Positions 43,835 to 52,325 of a DNA stretch of 64,000 nt are shown piece by piece. This DNA comes from an uncultured Alphaproteobacteria bacterium (GTDB taxonomy: Bacteria > Pseudomonadota > Alphaproteobacteria > Micropepsales > Micropepsaceae). The stretch lies in the NCBI GenBank assembly GCA_902826695.1, contig CADEFU010000008.1:62001-126000 (forward strand). The letters are read 5' to 3'. How positions within the stretch are numbered: position 1 is the stretch's first letter; each line of letters opens with the position of its first letter. The notes beneath the pieces are model-generated. The model had not been told where the DNA came from, made no database searches, and saw only the letters and a program-made list of their open reading frames with translations. A program made the translations under genes and the position numbers.

Positions 43835-45379
43835 TTACTCGGCCGCCGAAACGATTGTGAGCTTCGGCTTCTTCTTGCGCGATTTCGGCTTCTTGTTGCC
43901 TGGCGCGGGCGCGTCGGGGACGACAGCGACCGCGACCGGTTCAACCTTCGGCGCGGGGATCGGCTTCTTCAGCGCTGAGGCCTTGAGCTCTTCGAACGCT
44001 TCTTGCAGGCAGTTCGCGTAGTTCTCAGGGTCCGGCATGATCGAGCGGTCGGAGGTGAAGGCGACCGAGATGCGGCCGCAGTAGCTGAAGACCGGATGGA
44101 TGATGCCCATGCCTTCGAACACGGGACCAAGTCCGAACTGTGTCACGAGGCGCGCGCCGTTCATGTAGAGCGGGATCGGCGGGCCCGGGATGTTCGTGAT
44201 TACGGTGTTGAACATCGGCGCGATGCGATTTGCCATGCCGAGGCGCACATACATGCGTGCAGCGAGGCCCGACAATGTCGAGGGCATCAGGCGTGCGTAC
44301 TCCGTCATCTGACGCGCGCCGGCGGCGTTCGTCAGGGCCTTCGAGTTTTCGGCCTCTTCGTGCACGTATTGCATGCGTCCGAACGGGTCGGCGATGTGCG
44401 TGCCGATCGGGATCGTCATAGCGGCGACTTGGTTGCCGAGCGCACCGCGTTCGTCCTTTGCGCGGACGGAGATCGGCGCCATCGCGACCAGCGATTCCGA
44501 CGGAAGCTCGCTCTTGCCCTTCAGATACTTGCGCATCGCGCCGCCGCAGATCGCGACGATGGCGTCGTTGACCGTTGCACCTTGCCAACGGGCGCGAATA
44601 TCCTTGATGTCGGCGAGCGAGAAATCGCGGCCGTCAACGACGCGGTTCTGTGTGACCGAACCGTTGAAGCGCGTGCGTGGGACGCTGCCGATCGAGGTGT
44701 GGAGGTTGCCGCGGATCAGGCCCATTGCGGACTTGAGAAGACCCGGGGCGACGTCGCCGGCGAGGCGCGCAAGGCGGACGGGGGTGGCCAGCGTGTTGAG
44801 CTGCGCGCGGGCGAGAAGCTCGATCGACGTCGGCGTGCGTTCGGGGATCCATGCGCGGTCCGGCGGATTCACGGCGCCTGCCGGGTCGAGGCTGTGCACG
44901 GCGTTCATGATGTCGACGCCAGAAACGCCGTCGATTGCCGCGTGATGAATTTTCGAGACGATCGCGTAGGAGCCCTTTGGTACGCCTGGAATGTTGTTCA
45001 GGCCTTCGATGACCGTGAATTCCCAAAGGGGCTTCGAAAGGTCCATCGGGCGCGAGTGTAGGCGCGCCGCCTGGATGCACAGCTGGCGCCAGTCACCCGG
45101 CTGAGGCAGCGCAATGTGGCGCACGTGGTATTCGAGGTCGAAGTCGTTGTCGTCGACCCAATACGGGTAGTCGAGGCTCAAAGGCACGTTCGCGAGCTTG
45201 CGGCGGAAGCTCTTAGCGAGGTGCAGGCGCTCTTCGATGTGCGTGAGGATGTCCTTGAAGCGCACGAACGAATTCGGCGCACTCGAGGGATCGTAGATTG
45301 CGATCGAGCCGATATGCATCGGCGTACGCGGCGTTTCCAAATAGAGAAACGCGGTGTCCATCGGTGAGAGTTGTTCCAT
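43835..45379 (-). CDS. Wax ester synthase/diacylglycerol acyltransferase
   Basis: This 514-residue WS/DGAT-family protein begins MEQLSPMDTAFLYLETPRTP. The condensation motif HHxxxDG is intact (KIHHAAIDGVSG, about residue 147), and the C-terminal region has the family's NIPGPPIPLYMNGARL. The tail is Pro/Lys-rich. It esterifies acyl-CoA with fatty alcohol or diacylglycerol to make storage lipid. AGGA lies 5 nt before ATG 45379. It is the first gene of the unit with hydrolase and phasin genes. Confidence 0.94.
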   Translation of the reverse strand: MEQLSPMDTAFLYLETPRTPMHIGSIAIYDPSSAPNSFVRFKDILTHIEERLHLAKSFRRKLANVPLSLDYPYWVDDNDFDLEYHVRHIALPQPGDWRQLCIQAARLHSRPMDLSKPLWEFTVIEGLNNIPGVPKGSYAIVSKIHHAAIDGVSGVDIMNAVHSLDPAGAVNPPDRAWIPERTPTSIELLARAQLNTLATPVRLARLAGDVAPGLLKSAMGLIRGNLHTSIGSVPRTRFNGSVTQNRVVDGRDFSLADIKDIRARWQGATVNDAIVAICGGAMRKYLKGKSELPSESLVAMAPISVRAKDERGALGNQVAAMTIPIGTHIADPFGRMQYVHEEAENSKALTNAAGARQMTEYARLMPSTLSGLAARMYVRLGMANRIAPMFNTVITNIPGPPIPLYMNGARLVTQFGLGPVFEGMGIIHPVFSYCGRISVAFTSDRSIMPDPENYANCLQEAFEELKASALKKPIPAPKVEPVAVAVVPDAPAPGNKKPKSRKKKPKLTIVSAAE

Positions 45380-45510
45380 GTTTCCTGTCCCTGTTTCCGG
45401 CTATCGAGCTGTGGCCGATATGACTCTCTGGTCCGAAGAAATGATCACGCCATTCGCCCGGTTAATGCTACAGGCGCCGGGTTGCTCCCCGGTCAATCTC
45501 TTCGCAGGTG

Positions 45511-45537
45511 CATATAAGAAAATGGAGTTGAGTTCAA
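45511..45537 (-). promoter_or_regulatory. Candidate promoter of the wax ester synthase operon
   Basis: The minus strand reads TTGAAC (45532-45537), a 15-nt spacer and TATATG (45511-45516), in an AT-rich patch 130 nt before the start. The spacer is short, so the call is tentative. Confidence 0.35.
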
Positions 45538-45559
45538 TGGTGCATCGCACAAAAGTGAG

Positions 45560-45578
45560 CGATGACACTCCGTCATCG
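45560..45578. repeat. Inverted repeat upstream of the wax ester synthase operon
   Basis: CGATGAC, 5-nt centre ACTCC, GTCATCG is a perfect 7-bp inverted repeat 23 nt upstream of the candidate -35. It lies between the operon and the tetR gene at 45633-46262 and could be the operator of that regulator. The rest of the 253-nt gap shows nothing else. Confidence 0.45.
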
Positions 45579-45632
45579 TTCTATTTCTGCGAAAAATGGC
45601 AGTTAATTCAGCGATGAAACTGACTGGAGTTG

Positions 45633-46262
45633 CTAGCGCGACAGTCCGTCGCGCGCCTTGAGTCCGTGCAGGAATATCTCAAGGGTCTGCCAATGGGCTT
45701 CGTTTGCACGCTTGGTATCGCCGGTTTTTGCCCACGAGATGGCGATCGCATTCCAGGCGGCAACGAGCGCTAAAGCGGCAGTTTCCGGCTCAATTTTGCG
45801 GCTGAACTCGCCTGATTTTTGACCACCAGCAACGATGCCGCCGACGAGCGTGAGCAGGCCAGGGGAGACCTCGTTAAACGTGGCGCCGGACGCCGGTTGG
45901 GAGATCAGCTCCAGCACGATCTGGCGCATCAGGTGGCCATGAGCGCCCCACTCGGCCAGATACATCTTTAGCAGCGTTTTCAGGCGCTCAGACGCGTCCA
46001 GGCCGTCGCTCGCAAGCTTCTCTTCGACCTTGGCCGCCACTTCTTCATTGTATGCGAGAGCAAGCGCCGACTTGTTCGGAAAATGTAGGAAAAACGTGGC
46101 GTTTGCGACGTCGGCCGCCGTGCAGATGTCTTCGATTCTGACCTGGTCGTATGGCTTGTCGTCCATCAGGCGGAGGGCGGCGTCGAGGATGCGCCGGCGC
46201 GTCTCCATCTTCTTTCGCTCGCGCCGCGAGATCTGATTTTCCGGATCATACCCGCTCGACAT
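45633..46262 (-). CDS. TetR-family regulator next to the lipid operon
   Basis: This 209-residue protein has an N-terminal TetR domain (RRILDAALRLMDDKPYDQVR, then IEDICTAADVANATFFLHFP) and an all-helical ligand domain. ATG 46262 is favoured because GAGGG lies 9 nt before it; ATG 46271 and TTG 46280 are alternatives. It is encoded upstream of the wax ester synthase gene on the same strand with a 253-nt gap, and probably controls it. Confidence 0.9.
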   Translation of the reverse strand: MSSGYDPENQISRRERKKMETRRRILDAALRLMDDKPYDQVRIEDICTAADVANATFFLHFPNKSALALAYNEEVAAKVEEKLASDGLDASERLKTLLKMYLAEWGAHGHLMRQIVLELISQPASGATFNEVSPGLLTLVGGIVAGGQKSGEFSRKIEPETAALALVAAWNAIAISWAKTGDTKRANEAHWQTLEIFLHGLKARDGLSR

Positions 46263-46469
46263 CGAAACCATCCCTCGCAACCGCGAAGAGCGCGGCCTAC
46301 CTCTATTGCTGGAGACGACTCTAGCGGAGGGATTCTACCTCATGCAAGCCTTTGATTTATCGCTGCTTGTTTCGCCAGGCGGGCTTGGCAAGTGCCGTTG
46401 TTTGACCCTAGCGTCTAATATGTGTCGAGTGTGATGACTCGCACGGGTAGCAGTAACGGGGGCACACAG

Positions 46470-47285
46470 ATGGCCGTTGTGGACGCTGCGTCGTTAGGCG
46501 TCGAGAAGATCAAGGCGCCTTCGCTGTTTTTGGCGCTGACCGAAGCGGGTAGAGCCGCCGGTGATTTCATTAGTCTCCAGGGGGCTTCTCCCCTGCTGAG
46601 TTTCGCGCCATCGGGTGATGGACATCCGGTCATGGTGTTGCCCGGGTTCTTGGCGGGCGGCGGCACGACCTCTCCATTACGCCGTTTTTTGACGGGCAAG
46701 GGCTACGACACCCATTGTTGGGGCCTTGGGCGCAATCTCGGGCCGCATGCGATTGGGCCTGAGGGCGAGTTGCTCTCGCAGCGGCTTGAATCGATTTACC
46801 GCAAGACGAAGCGCAAGGTCAGCCTCGTCGGCTGGAGCCTCGGCGGGATCATGGCGCGCGAGCTCGCGAAGCGGCATCCCAAATATGTTCGCCAAGTCAT
46901 CAGCATGGGCTCGCCGTTCGGCGCGAACCCGCGGGCGAACCACGTATGGCGGATCTATCAAGCGGTGACGGGGCAGGAGCTCGACCCTGTCACGATGCAG
47001 GAAGCGTTCGACAATTTGTCCGAACCGCCCAAGGGCATTCCAACGACTGCAATTTATTCGCGAGGCGACGGCGTCGTGGCGTGGCAGGTGTGCGTCGAGA
47101 AGAAGGCGAAGCACACTGACAATATCGAGGTCTATTCCTCGGTCAGCCATTGCGGGCTCGGTGTCAATCCGGCGGTGTTCTTCGCGCTGGCTGATCGCTT
47201 GGCGTTGCCCGAGAACGAGTGGCGCCGTTTCGACCGGTCGGTCTCGCTTTGGCGGCAATACGTTTATCCGTCGAGCGGGCACTGA
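46470..47285 (+). CDS. Alpha/beta hydrolase, lipase-like
   Basis: This 271-residue protein has MVLPGFLAGGGTTSPLRRFL as oxyanion loop and lid entry, GWSLGG as nucleophile elbow (about residue 124), an acid in SRGDGVV and the histidine in SVSHCGLG. It resembles triacylglycerol-lipase or acyltransferase-like hydrolases. There is no signal peptide. ATG 46470 follows a GGGGG stretch; the frame is open to 46422. It lies beside the lipid operon, divergent from the TetR gene. Confidence 0.85.
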   Translation: MAVVDAASLGVEKIKAPSLFLALTEAGRAAGDFISLQGASPLLSFAPSGDGHPVMVLPGFLAGGGTTSPLRRFLTGKGYDTHCWGLGRNLGPHAIGPEGELLSQRLESIYRKTKRKVSLVGWSLGGIMARELAKRHPKYVRQVISMGSPFGANPRANHVWRIYQAVTGQELDPVTMQEAFDNLSEPPKGIPTTAIYSRGDGVVAWQVCVEKKAKHTDNIEVYSSVSHCGLGVNPAVFFALADRLALPENEWRRFDRSVSLWRQYVYPSSGH

Positions 47286-47668
47286 GGGTCGCTTTCACAG
47301 GATTTGCGCTTCTGGTGCTTGCGGCGCCGCTGCGAGCCGACGATGCCTATCTTCGTTGCTCGACCGCTGAGTTGGCGGCTTTTGGCGAGCGCGAACCATC
47401 AACGTTCAGTCCCGCTGAATTTGTCTTGCCGAAGGAGCCGCAGATCAAAGGGTTTGCTGGCGGCGTCGTCGATCTGCTTGTTCGGCTGGACGCCAGCGGC
47501 CGGGTGCGCAAGGCATGCGTGGTCGACAGCAAGCCGCTTGGCGTCTTCGAGACCGTGTCCGTCGAAGCGGTCCGCAAATGGCGCTATGCACCGGCGGATG
47601 TGGCGACACTACCCAAAAGCGATCGGCGCAGAATGAAGGTGCGCGTCGGATTCACCCTGCAGCGCTAG
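47219..47668 (+). CDS. Exported single-domain TonB C-terminal-like protein
   Basis: The C-terminal 90 residues match the TonB C-terminal fold (GGVVDLLVRLDASGRVRKA, then VFETVSVEAVRKWRYAPADV). The N-terminus carries a signal-like segment (RVAFTGFALLVLAAPLRADD) instead of the usual TonB anchor and Pro-rich spacer. The start is problematic: GTG 47219 overlaps the hydrolase gene by 67 nt and no ATG lies closer to the signal peptide. With no ExbBD genes nearby, a role in TonB energy coupling is unlikely. It converges on the amidohydrolase gene with a 4-nt overlap. Confidence 0.65.
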   Translation: MAPFRPVGLALAAIRLSVERALRVAFTGFALLVLAAPLRADDAYLRCSTAELAAFGEREPSTFSPAEFVLPKEPQIKGFAGGVVDLLVRLDASGRVRKACVVDSKPLGVFETVSVEAVRKWRYAPADVATLPKSDRRRMKVRVGFTLQR

Positions 47669-48951
47669 TTCTTGTAAGCGGGCGGCAGCGGTGTCCCCAA
47701 ATTACGATAGCGCTTCGCCAGTTCCTCGGCGCGGGAGGTCATCGGCTGGATTGCACCTTTGATGAGGATCGCGATCGGTTGGCTTGACGGTTCCAGCGGG
47801 TCGCCGGTCCACACGACGATGTCGGCTTGTTTGCCACGGTCGAGGGTGCCGACCTTGGTTTCGCCAAAGATGCGGGCAGGGTTGACCGTCAGGGCGGCGA
47901 GCGCCGCTTTGTGAGGCAGGCCGTGGGCGACCGCATTGCCGGCGTTGTAACGGCCTTCGCGGGCGCGGTGACCACCGTCGCCGTTCGCGAAGGCGATCGT
48001 GACGCCTGCGGCGTGCAGGCGGGCAGCATTTTCCATCGTCGAGCCGCGGGCTTCAAAGCTCGAGGGCAGGTTCGCCGTCGGGTTTAGGAGGACGGGGACG
48101 CGGTCGCGCGCGATATCACTTGCAACCATCCACCCTTCTTCGGCGCCAGAGAGCACAATCTTCAGGCGGTATGCGCGGGCCAGTTTCAGGACCTCCAAGA
48201 TGTCGCCGGCGCGGTGTACGCCGACGATTAGAGGCATGCGTCCGCGCACAACGGGGATCAGCGCGTCCAAGTCGGCTTTGGTGAAACGCAATTCGCGCGT
48301 GCCACCGGTGTTGTAGGCGCCGCGGCGGCGCGCGTACCAGCGGACATCGTCGAGGTCGGCACGTAGGGCAGTGATCGCCGAACCGCGGGCGCCGCCGGCG
48401 CGGGCCGCTCCGCCTGCACCCAGTTCGAGCACTTGGGCTGCGCGGGCGCGGGTTACAGGGTCCGCGCCGTCGGCGAGTGTGATCACGGCGGCTTGGCCCG
48501 CGAACAGGAGTTCGCGGCCGTCGCCGTCGCCGTAGGATGGTGTTACGAGCGCGCGGGTGACGCCGCCGAGGCGGGCGACCGGGATCACGATCGAGTTCGC
48601 ATCGATGCCGTAGGCAATGTTGAACGCGGCGCTGAGGCCTGAGTTCGACGTCGCGTTATCGTTCGTCTCCTGCACGAGGTCCACTTCGACGGCGCCGATG
48701 TTGGTGCCGACGGCGAAGAAGCCGGGCGTGACCGCGCCGCCTTTCGCGTCGATGACGGTGGCGTTTGCAGGCACCCGTACGCGCGGGCCGATCGCTGCGA
48801 TCCAACCGTTGTGAACCAGGATGGTGCCGGTAACGTCACCGCTTTTTCCCATCGTGTGGATGCGGGCGTTTGTGATGGCGACGGTGTCGGCCGAGGCTGC
48901 GGTCGCGAGGAATGCCAAGAGGCATGAGAATAGCATGGCGAAGCGGGTCAT
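47665..48951 (-). CDS. Exported amidohydrolase-like protein lacking HxH
   Basis: This 428-residue protein has a signal peptide (MTRFAMLFSCLLAFLATAAS) and the amidohydrolase beta-sandwich plus barrel layout (VIDAKGGAVTPGF, ALAALTVNPARIFGETKVGT, GKQADIVVWTGDPLEPSSQP). The metal motif HxH that should follow TPGF is replaced by FAVGTN, so the usual metal site is broken. Its ATG shares one base with the stop of the intact paralogue upstream. The two may form a heteromer in the periplasm. Confidence 0.85.
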   Translation of the reverse strand: MTRFAMLFSCLLAFLATAASADTVAITNARIHTMGKSGDVTGTILVHNGWIAAIGPRVRVPANATVIDAKGGAVTPGFFAVGTNIGAVEVDLVQETNDNATSNSGLSAAFNIAYGIDANSIVIPVARLGGVTRALVTPSYGDGDGRELLFAGQAAVITLADGADPVTRARAAQVLELGAGGAARAGGARGSAITALRADLDDVRWYARRRGAYNTGGTRELRFTKADLDALIPVVRGRMPLIVGVHRAGDILEVLKLARAYRLKIVLSGAEEGWMVASDIARDRVPVLLNPTANLPSSFEARGSTMENAARLHAAGVTIAFANGDGGHRAREGRYNAGNAVAHGLPHKAALAALTVNPARIFGETKVGTLDRGKQADIVVWTGDPLEPSSQPIAILIKGAIQPMTSRAEELAKRYRNLGTPLPPAYKN

Positions 48952-50354
48952 TATTCGCCTCCCTTCGGTGCACCGACCATGAAGTCGGATTTCGGCTGGT
49001 ATTGCGGATTGCTACGGTCGTAGATGAGCGCGCCATCAACGAAGACCTTGTCGGTTTTGGCGTAGATCGAGAACGGGTTGGCGCTCCAGAGCACGACGTC
49101 GGCCATCTTGCCGGTCTCGAGTGAACCGGTTTTATCGGCGATGCCCATCATGCGGGCGGGATTTGCGGTGATCCATTTGATCGCCTCGGCCTCGGTGATG
49201 TTCAGGCCCAATCGTCGTCCGGCGGCGAGGGCGGCAGCGGCTTCTTGGTTCAGGCGTTGTGAGAGGATGGCGTCGTCGGAGTGGATGACGGCGCAACCGC
49301 CCGCCGCGTGCACCAGCGCTGCGTTTGCTTCGATGCCGTCGATCGATTCCATCTTGAATCCCCACCAGCCGGCCCAGGTGGCGACGCAGATGCCTTCCTT
49401 CGCGAGCAGGTCGGCGACTTTGTAGGCTTCGGAGCCGTGGTGGAACGCAGAAATCTTGTAGCCGAACTCTTTGGCGATATCGATCATGATCGCCATTTCG
49501 TCGGCGCGGTAGCAGTGGTTCTGCACCAGGATTTCACCGTCCAAGACGCCGGCCAGGGTATCGAGTTTCAGGTCGCGATCCGGCACCTCGCCCTTGCCTT
49601 CGGACGCGTAGTAGCCTTGCCACTTCTGCGCGTACTTCGACGCATCGAGCCATGCTTTGCGATAGCCCGCGACGTTGCCCATGCGTGTTGCGGGCGGTTG
49701 GTTGTTCGAGCCGTAGACGCGTTTCGGGTTTTCGCCGCACGCCATTTTGAGGCCGTAGGGTGCGCCCGGGAACTTCATGCCTTGCATCGTTGTTGAAGGC
49801 ACATTCTTCAGCGTGACGGAACGGCCGCCGAATAGGTTTGCTGAACCCGGCAGGATCAACATGGACGTGACACCGCCGCGGCGTACGGCGTGAAAGCCTT
49901 CGTCCTGCGGCCAGATTGAGTGTTCGGCCCAGACCTCAGCCGTGTTCGGGCTGGTCGCCTCGTTGCCGTCGGACAGCGCCGGGCCGCCGGGCTGCGCATA
50001 GACGCCAAGGTGCGAATGCGAGTCAATGATGCCGGGGGTTAGGTATTTGCCCTTCGCGTCGATGACCGTATAGCCCGCGGGGACGGTGACATTCGTGCCC
50101 ACGGCTTCGATCTTGCCGTCCTTGATGAGCAGCGTTGCGTTGTCGAGCTTCTCGCCCGTGCCGGTGAAGATCGTCGCGCCGACGAAGGCGGTCGGCTGGC
50201 CTGAGAATGGTTTGTAAGTGGACGGAAACGGGTTCGCGTCCGCTTTCGGGTCAAGCTTTGGGCGGGTTGGGCCCGGTGCTTCAGCTGCGGTCGTCGCGCA
50301 GCCGGAAACAAACAAGGCTGCCGCCAGGCATGCGGCCGCGAAGCGAACTGTCAT
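48951..50354 (-). CDS. Amidohydrolase lipoprotein
   Basis: This 467-residue periplasmic protein has a lipoprotein signal (MTVRFAAACLAAALFVSGCA; lipobox VSGC). The metal motif is intact: LTPGIIDSHSHLG (about residue 110), with further ligands in NHCYRADE, SAFHHGSEA and IHSDDA. It resembles imidazolonepropionase-like or dipeptidase-type amidohydrolases. ATG 50354 is chosen for the lipobox; the frame is open to 50738 but that part is not conserved. The downstream paralogue overlaps it by 1 nt. Confidence 0.88.
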   Translation of the reverse strand: MTVRFAAACLAAALFVSGCATTAAEAPGPTRPKLDPKADANPFPSTYKPFSGQPTAFVGATIFTGTGEKLDNATLLIKDGKIEAVGTNVTVPAGYTVIDAKGKYLTPGIIDSHSHLGVYAQPGGPALSDGNEATSPNTAEVWAEHSIWPQDEGFHAVRRGGVTSMLILPGSANLFGGRSVTLKNVPSTTMQGMKFPGAPYGLKMACGENPKRVYGSNNQPPATRMGNVAGYRKAWLDASKYAQKWQGYYASEGKGEVPDRDLKLDTLAGVLDGEILVQNHCYRADEMAIMIDIAKEFGYKISAFHHGSEAYKVADLLAKEGICVATWAGWWGFKMESIDGIEANAALVHAAGGCAVIHSDDAILSQRLNQEAAAALAAGRRLGLNITEAEAIKWITANPARMMGIADKTGSLETGKMADVVLWSANPFSIYAKTDKVFVDGALIYDRSNPQYQPKSDFMVGAPKGGE

Positions 50355-50603
50355 CACCGTGATCTTCCCCCACAAGCAACTGTTGCGAACTATGCCATCG
50401 TCGCGTGCTTCGGCCAATTGCTCGCGAGGGGCGGGGTATGGTGAACAAGCCGGCATTTTTGGAACGAATGCGCGGGACTTACCGGCGCGTGCGTTCGATC
50501 GGTTACCTGCCAACGAAGTTGTGAAGCCCGGTGTTGACCTTGGGGGCGACGCGCTCGCATAAGGACGCAGCAAGCCGCTTTGGCATTCATCGAGGGGGGT
50601 CCC

Positions 50604-51224
50604 ATGCAATCTATCGTTCGCTTTGGTTTCGTCGTCACATTCGCCCTCGGCCTGTCGGCGTGTGCCCTGTCCGAAGACACGGTCAGCCTGCAGTACACAC
50701 CTATGGCGGGCGTCGGCGAAGTCGGCGGTGCTAAGCAAGCCAGCGTGGTGGTCAATGTCGTAGACGCACGCTCGGACTACCGCGACCGGGTTAGCACCAA
50801 GAAGAACGGCTACGGCATGGAGATGGCCGCGATCCGATCGGACCGCGATGTTACGCTCGTCGTCAAAGAAGCGCTTGAGAGCGAGCTTCGGGCGCGCGGC
50901 TTCCGCGTTGGCGAGGGACCGGCGCAGACGAAGGTGGATCTCTTGAAGTTCTACAACGACTTCAAGATCGGCTTCTTTAGTGGCGATGCCGTTGCCGACG
51001 TGACGTTCAACGTTCAGGTCGTTGGCGCGAACGGCGCGATCGCGTTCTCGAAGCCGATCAACTCAAGTGGCAAGGCTGCGGATATTATGCTCGCGAGCGG
51101 CTCGAATGCGAAAGAGGCGTTGGAGAATGGCCTGCGGACGGCGATCGCGAATCTGATGCAGGATCCGGAGTTCATGAGCGCGGTCATGAAGGCGGGCGCC
51201 GCGGGTGGCAAGCCCATCAGCTGA
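50604..51224 (+). CDS. YajG-like lipoprotein
   Basis: This 206-residue protein begins MQSIVRFGFVVTFALGLSAC and has a lipobox (LSAC). The body resembles YajG/LPS-assembly-neighbour lipoproteins: VVNVVDARSDYRDRVSTKKN, then VVKEALESELRARGF and a beta-rich half ending in a helix. Function in the family is not established. GAGGGG lies close to ATG 50604. It is followed 26 nt later by folK. Confidence 0.75.
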   Translation: MQSIVRFGFVVTFALGLSACALSEDTVSLQYTPMAGVGEVGGAKQASVVVNVVDARSDYRDRVSTKKNGYGMEMAAIRSDRDVTLVVKEALESELRARGFRVGEGPAQTKVDLLKFYNDFKIGFFSGDAVADVTFNVQVVGANGAIAFSKPINSSGKAADIMLASGSNAKEALENGLRTAIANLMQDPEFMSAVMKAGAAGGKPIS

Positions 51225-51250
51225 CGTCGAACCGGTAGGCGAGCGGCGGC

Positions 51251-51742
51251 ATGATCTTTGTTGCGCTCGGCGCCAATGTGCCATCGCCTGTGGGCCCGCC
51301 TGAGGTGACGCTGCGGTGCGCGCTTGAGGCTATGCCACGCCACGGCATTGCTGTTGCCGTGGCGTCGCCGTTCTACCGATCGCAGGCGTGGCCGAACCCA
51401 ACCGATCCAGCGTTTGTGAACGCGGTCGCGCAGGTGAAGACGAAGCTCTTGCCGGGAGAGCTTCTGAAAGCGCTGCTTGGGATCGAAAAGGCGTTTGGCC
51501 GTGTGCGAAAAAGGCCGAACGAGCCTCGGACGCTCGACCTGGATTTGATCGACTATGGGGGGCTCGTAAGCGACGCAGAACAGCTGTCGCTGCCGCATCC
51601 CCGGATGCACGAGCGGGCGTTCGTGCTCAGGCCTCTTGCCGATGTCGCGCCAGGCTGGCGACATCCTGACACGGGGCAGAGCGTGGAGGTGCTCCTCGGA
51701 ATTGTTGGGGAGGCAGGGCTGGAACGCCTTACGGATGCCTGA
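51251..51742 (+). CDS. folK: Hydroxymethyldihydropterin pyrophosphokinase
   Basis: This 163-residue HPPK transfers pyrophosphate from ATP to 6-hydroxymethyl-dihydropterin in folate synthesis. ALGANVPSP, SPFYRSQAWP, the Asp pair in RTLDLDLIDYG (binds Mg-ATP) and LPHPRMHERAFVLRPL are all present. rpoZ follows with its own promoter. Confidence 0.94.
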   Translation: MIFVALGANVPSPVGPPEVTLRCALEAMPRHGIAVAVASPFYRSQAWPNPTDPAFVNAVAQVKTKLLPGELLKALLGIEKAFGRVRKRPNEPRTLDLDLIDYGGLVSDAEQLSLPHPRMHERAFVLRPLADVAPGWRHPDTGQSVEVLLGIVGEAGLERLTDA

Positions 51743-51759
51743 AAACTGCCGTTTTGCCC

Positions 51760-51788
51760 TTGTTTTCGCAGGCGCAGCACGCTAATTT
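51760..51788 (+). promoter_or_regulatory. Probable rpoZ promoter
   Basis: TTGTTT and TAATTT are separated by exactly 17 nt, and the -10 lies 36 nt before the rpoZ ATG in a small AT-rich patch. It is a reasonable sigma-70-type match. Confidence 0.5.
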
Positions 51789-51824
51789 TATTTCTCACCC
51801 TCATGCGAAGGATGCTCGCGCCCG

Positions 51825-52208
51825 ATGGCTCGCGTTACCGTTGAAGATTGCGTCGACAAGATCCCGAACCGGTTTGAGCTGGTCATTTTGGCTGCTCATC
51901 GCGCGCGGGCGATCACCTCGGGCTCGCAGCTGACCGTCGATCGCGACAACGACAAGAACCCGGTCGTTGCGCTGCGCGAAATCGCGGCGACGAAGATGAA
52001 GCCGGAAGGTCTTCGCGAGGAGTTCCTGCTCAGCCTGCAACGCCACATCGAAACCGACGAGCCGGAGGCCGACCGGGCCGCGGCGGACGTGCCCGACACG
52101 CCCGAATTCGCAAACATCTCGGAAGCCGAATACGCACGCGCCATGCGCGCCGACTCCGACGTTAAGCGTCCAGAGGTGGTGGAAGAGGTTGACGAAGGGG
52201 ACGTTTGA
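51825..52208 (+). CDS. rpoZ: RNA polymerase omega subunit
   Basis: This 127-residue protein begins [20 protein letters not shown], the diagnostic omega start, and has RARAITSG and [11 protein letters not shown]. The acidic C-terminal tail (about 40 residues) is longer than in E. coli, as usual for the class. It binds the beta' subunit. The rsh gene follows, as in many proteobacteria. Confidence 0.97.
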   Translation: MARVTVEDCVDKIPNRFELVILAAHRARAITSGSQLTVDRDNDKNPVVALREIAATKMKPEGLREEFLLSLQRHIETDEPEADRAAADVPDTPEFANISEAEYARAMRADSDVKRPEVVEEVDEGDV

Positions 52209-52325
52209 GCCAGCCTTTTTGGCGCCCCACATGCCGCCCGAGTGGCGGCTATCGGTTCTGAAACTCGTCAACTTCGGCCATAGCGAAATTGGGAAGCGTT
52301 GGGCTCCTTGGGAGTGCCCGCTCTC

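Noticed and set aside
45354..45617. 87-codon plus-strand open frame between the acyltransferase and tetR genes
   Set aside because: It starts inside the acyltransferase gene on the other strand, has no ribosome site or homology, and covers the promoter region.
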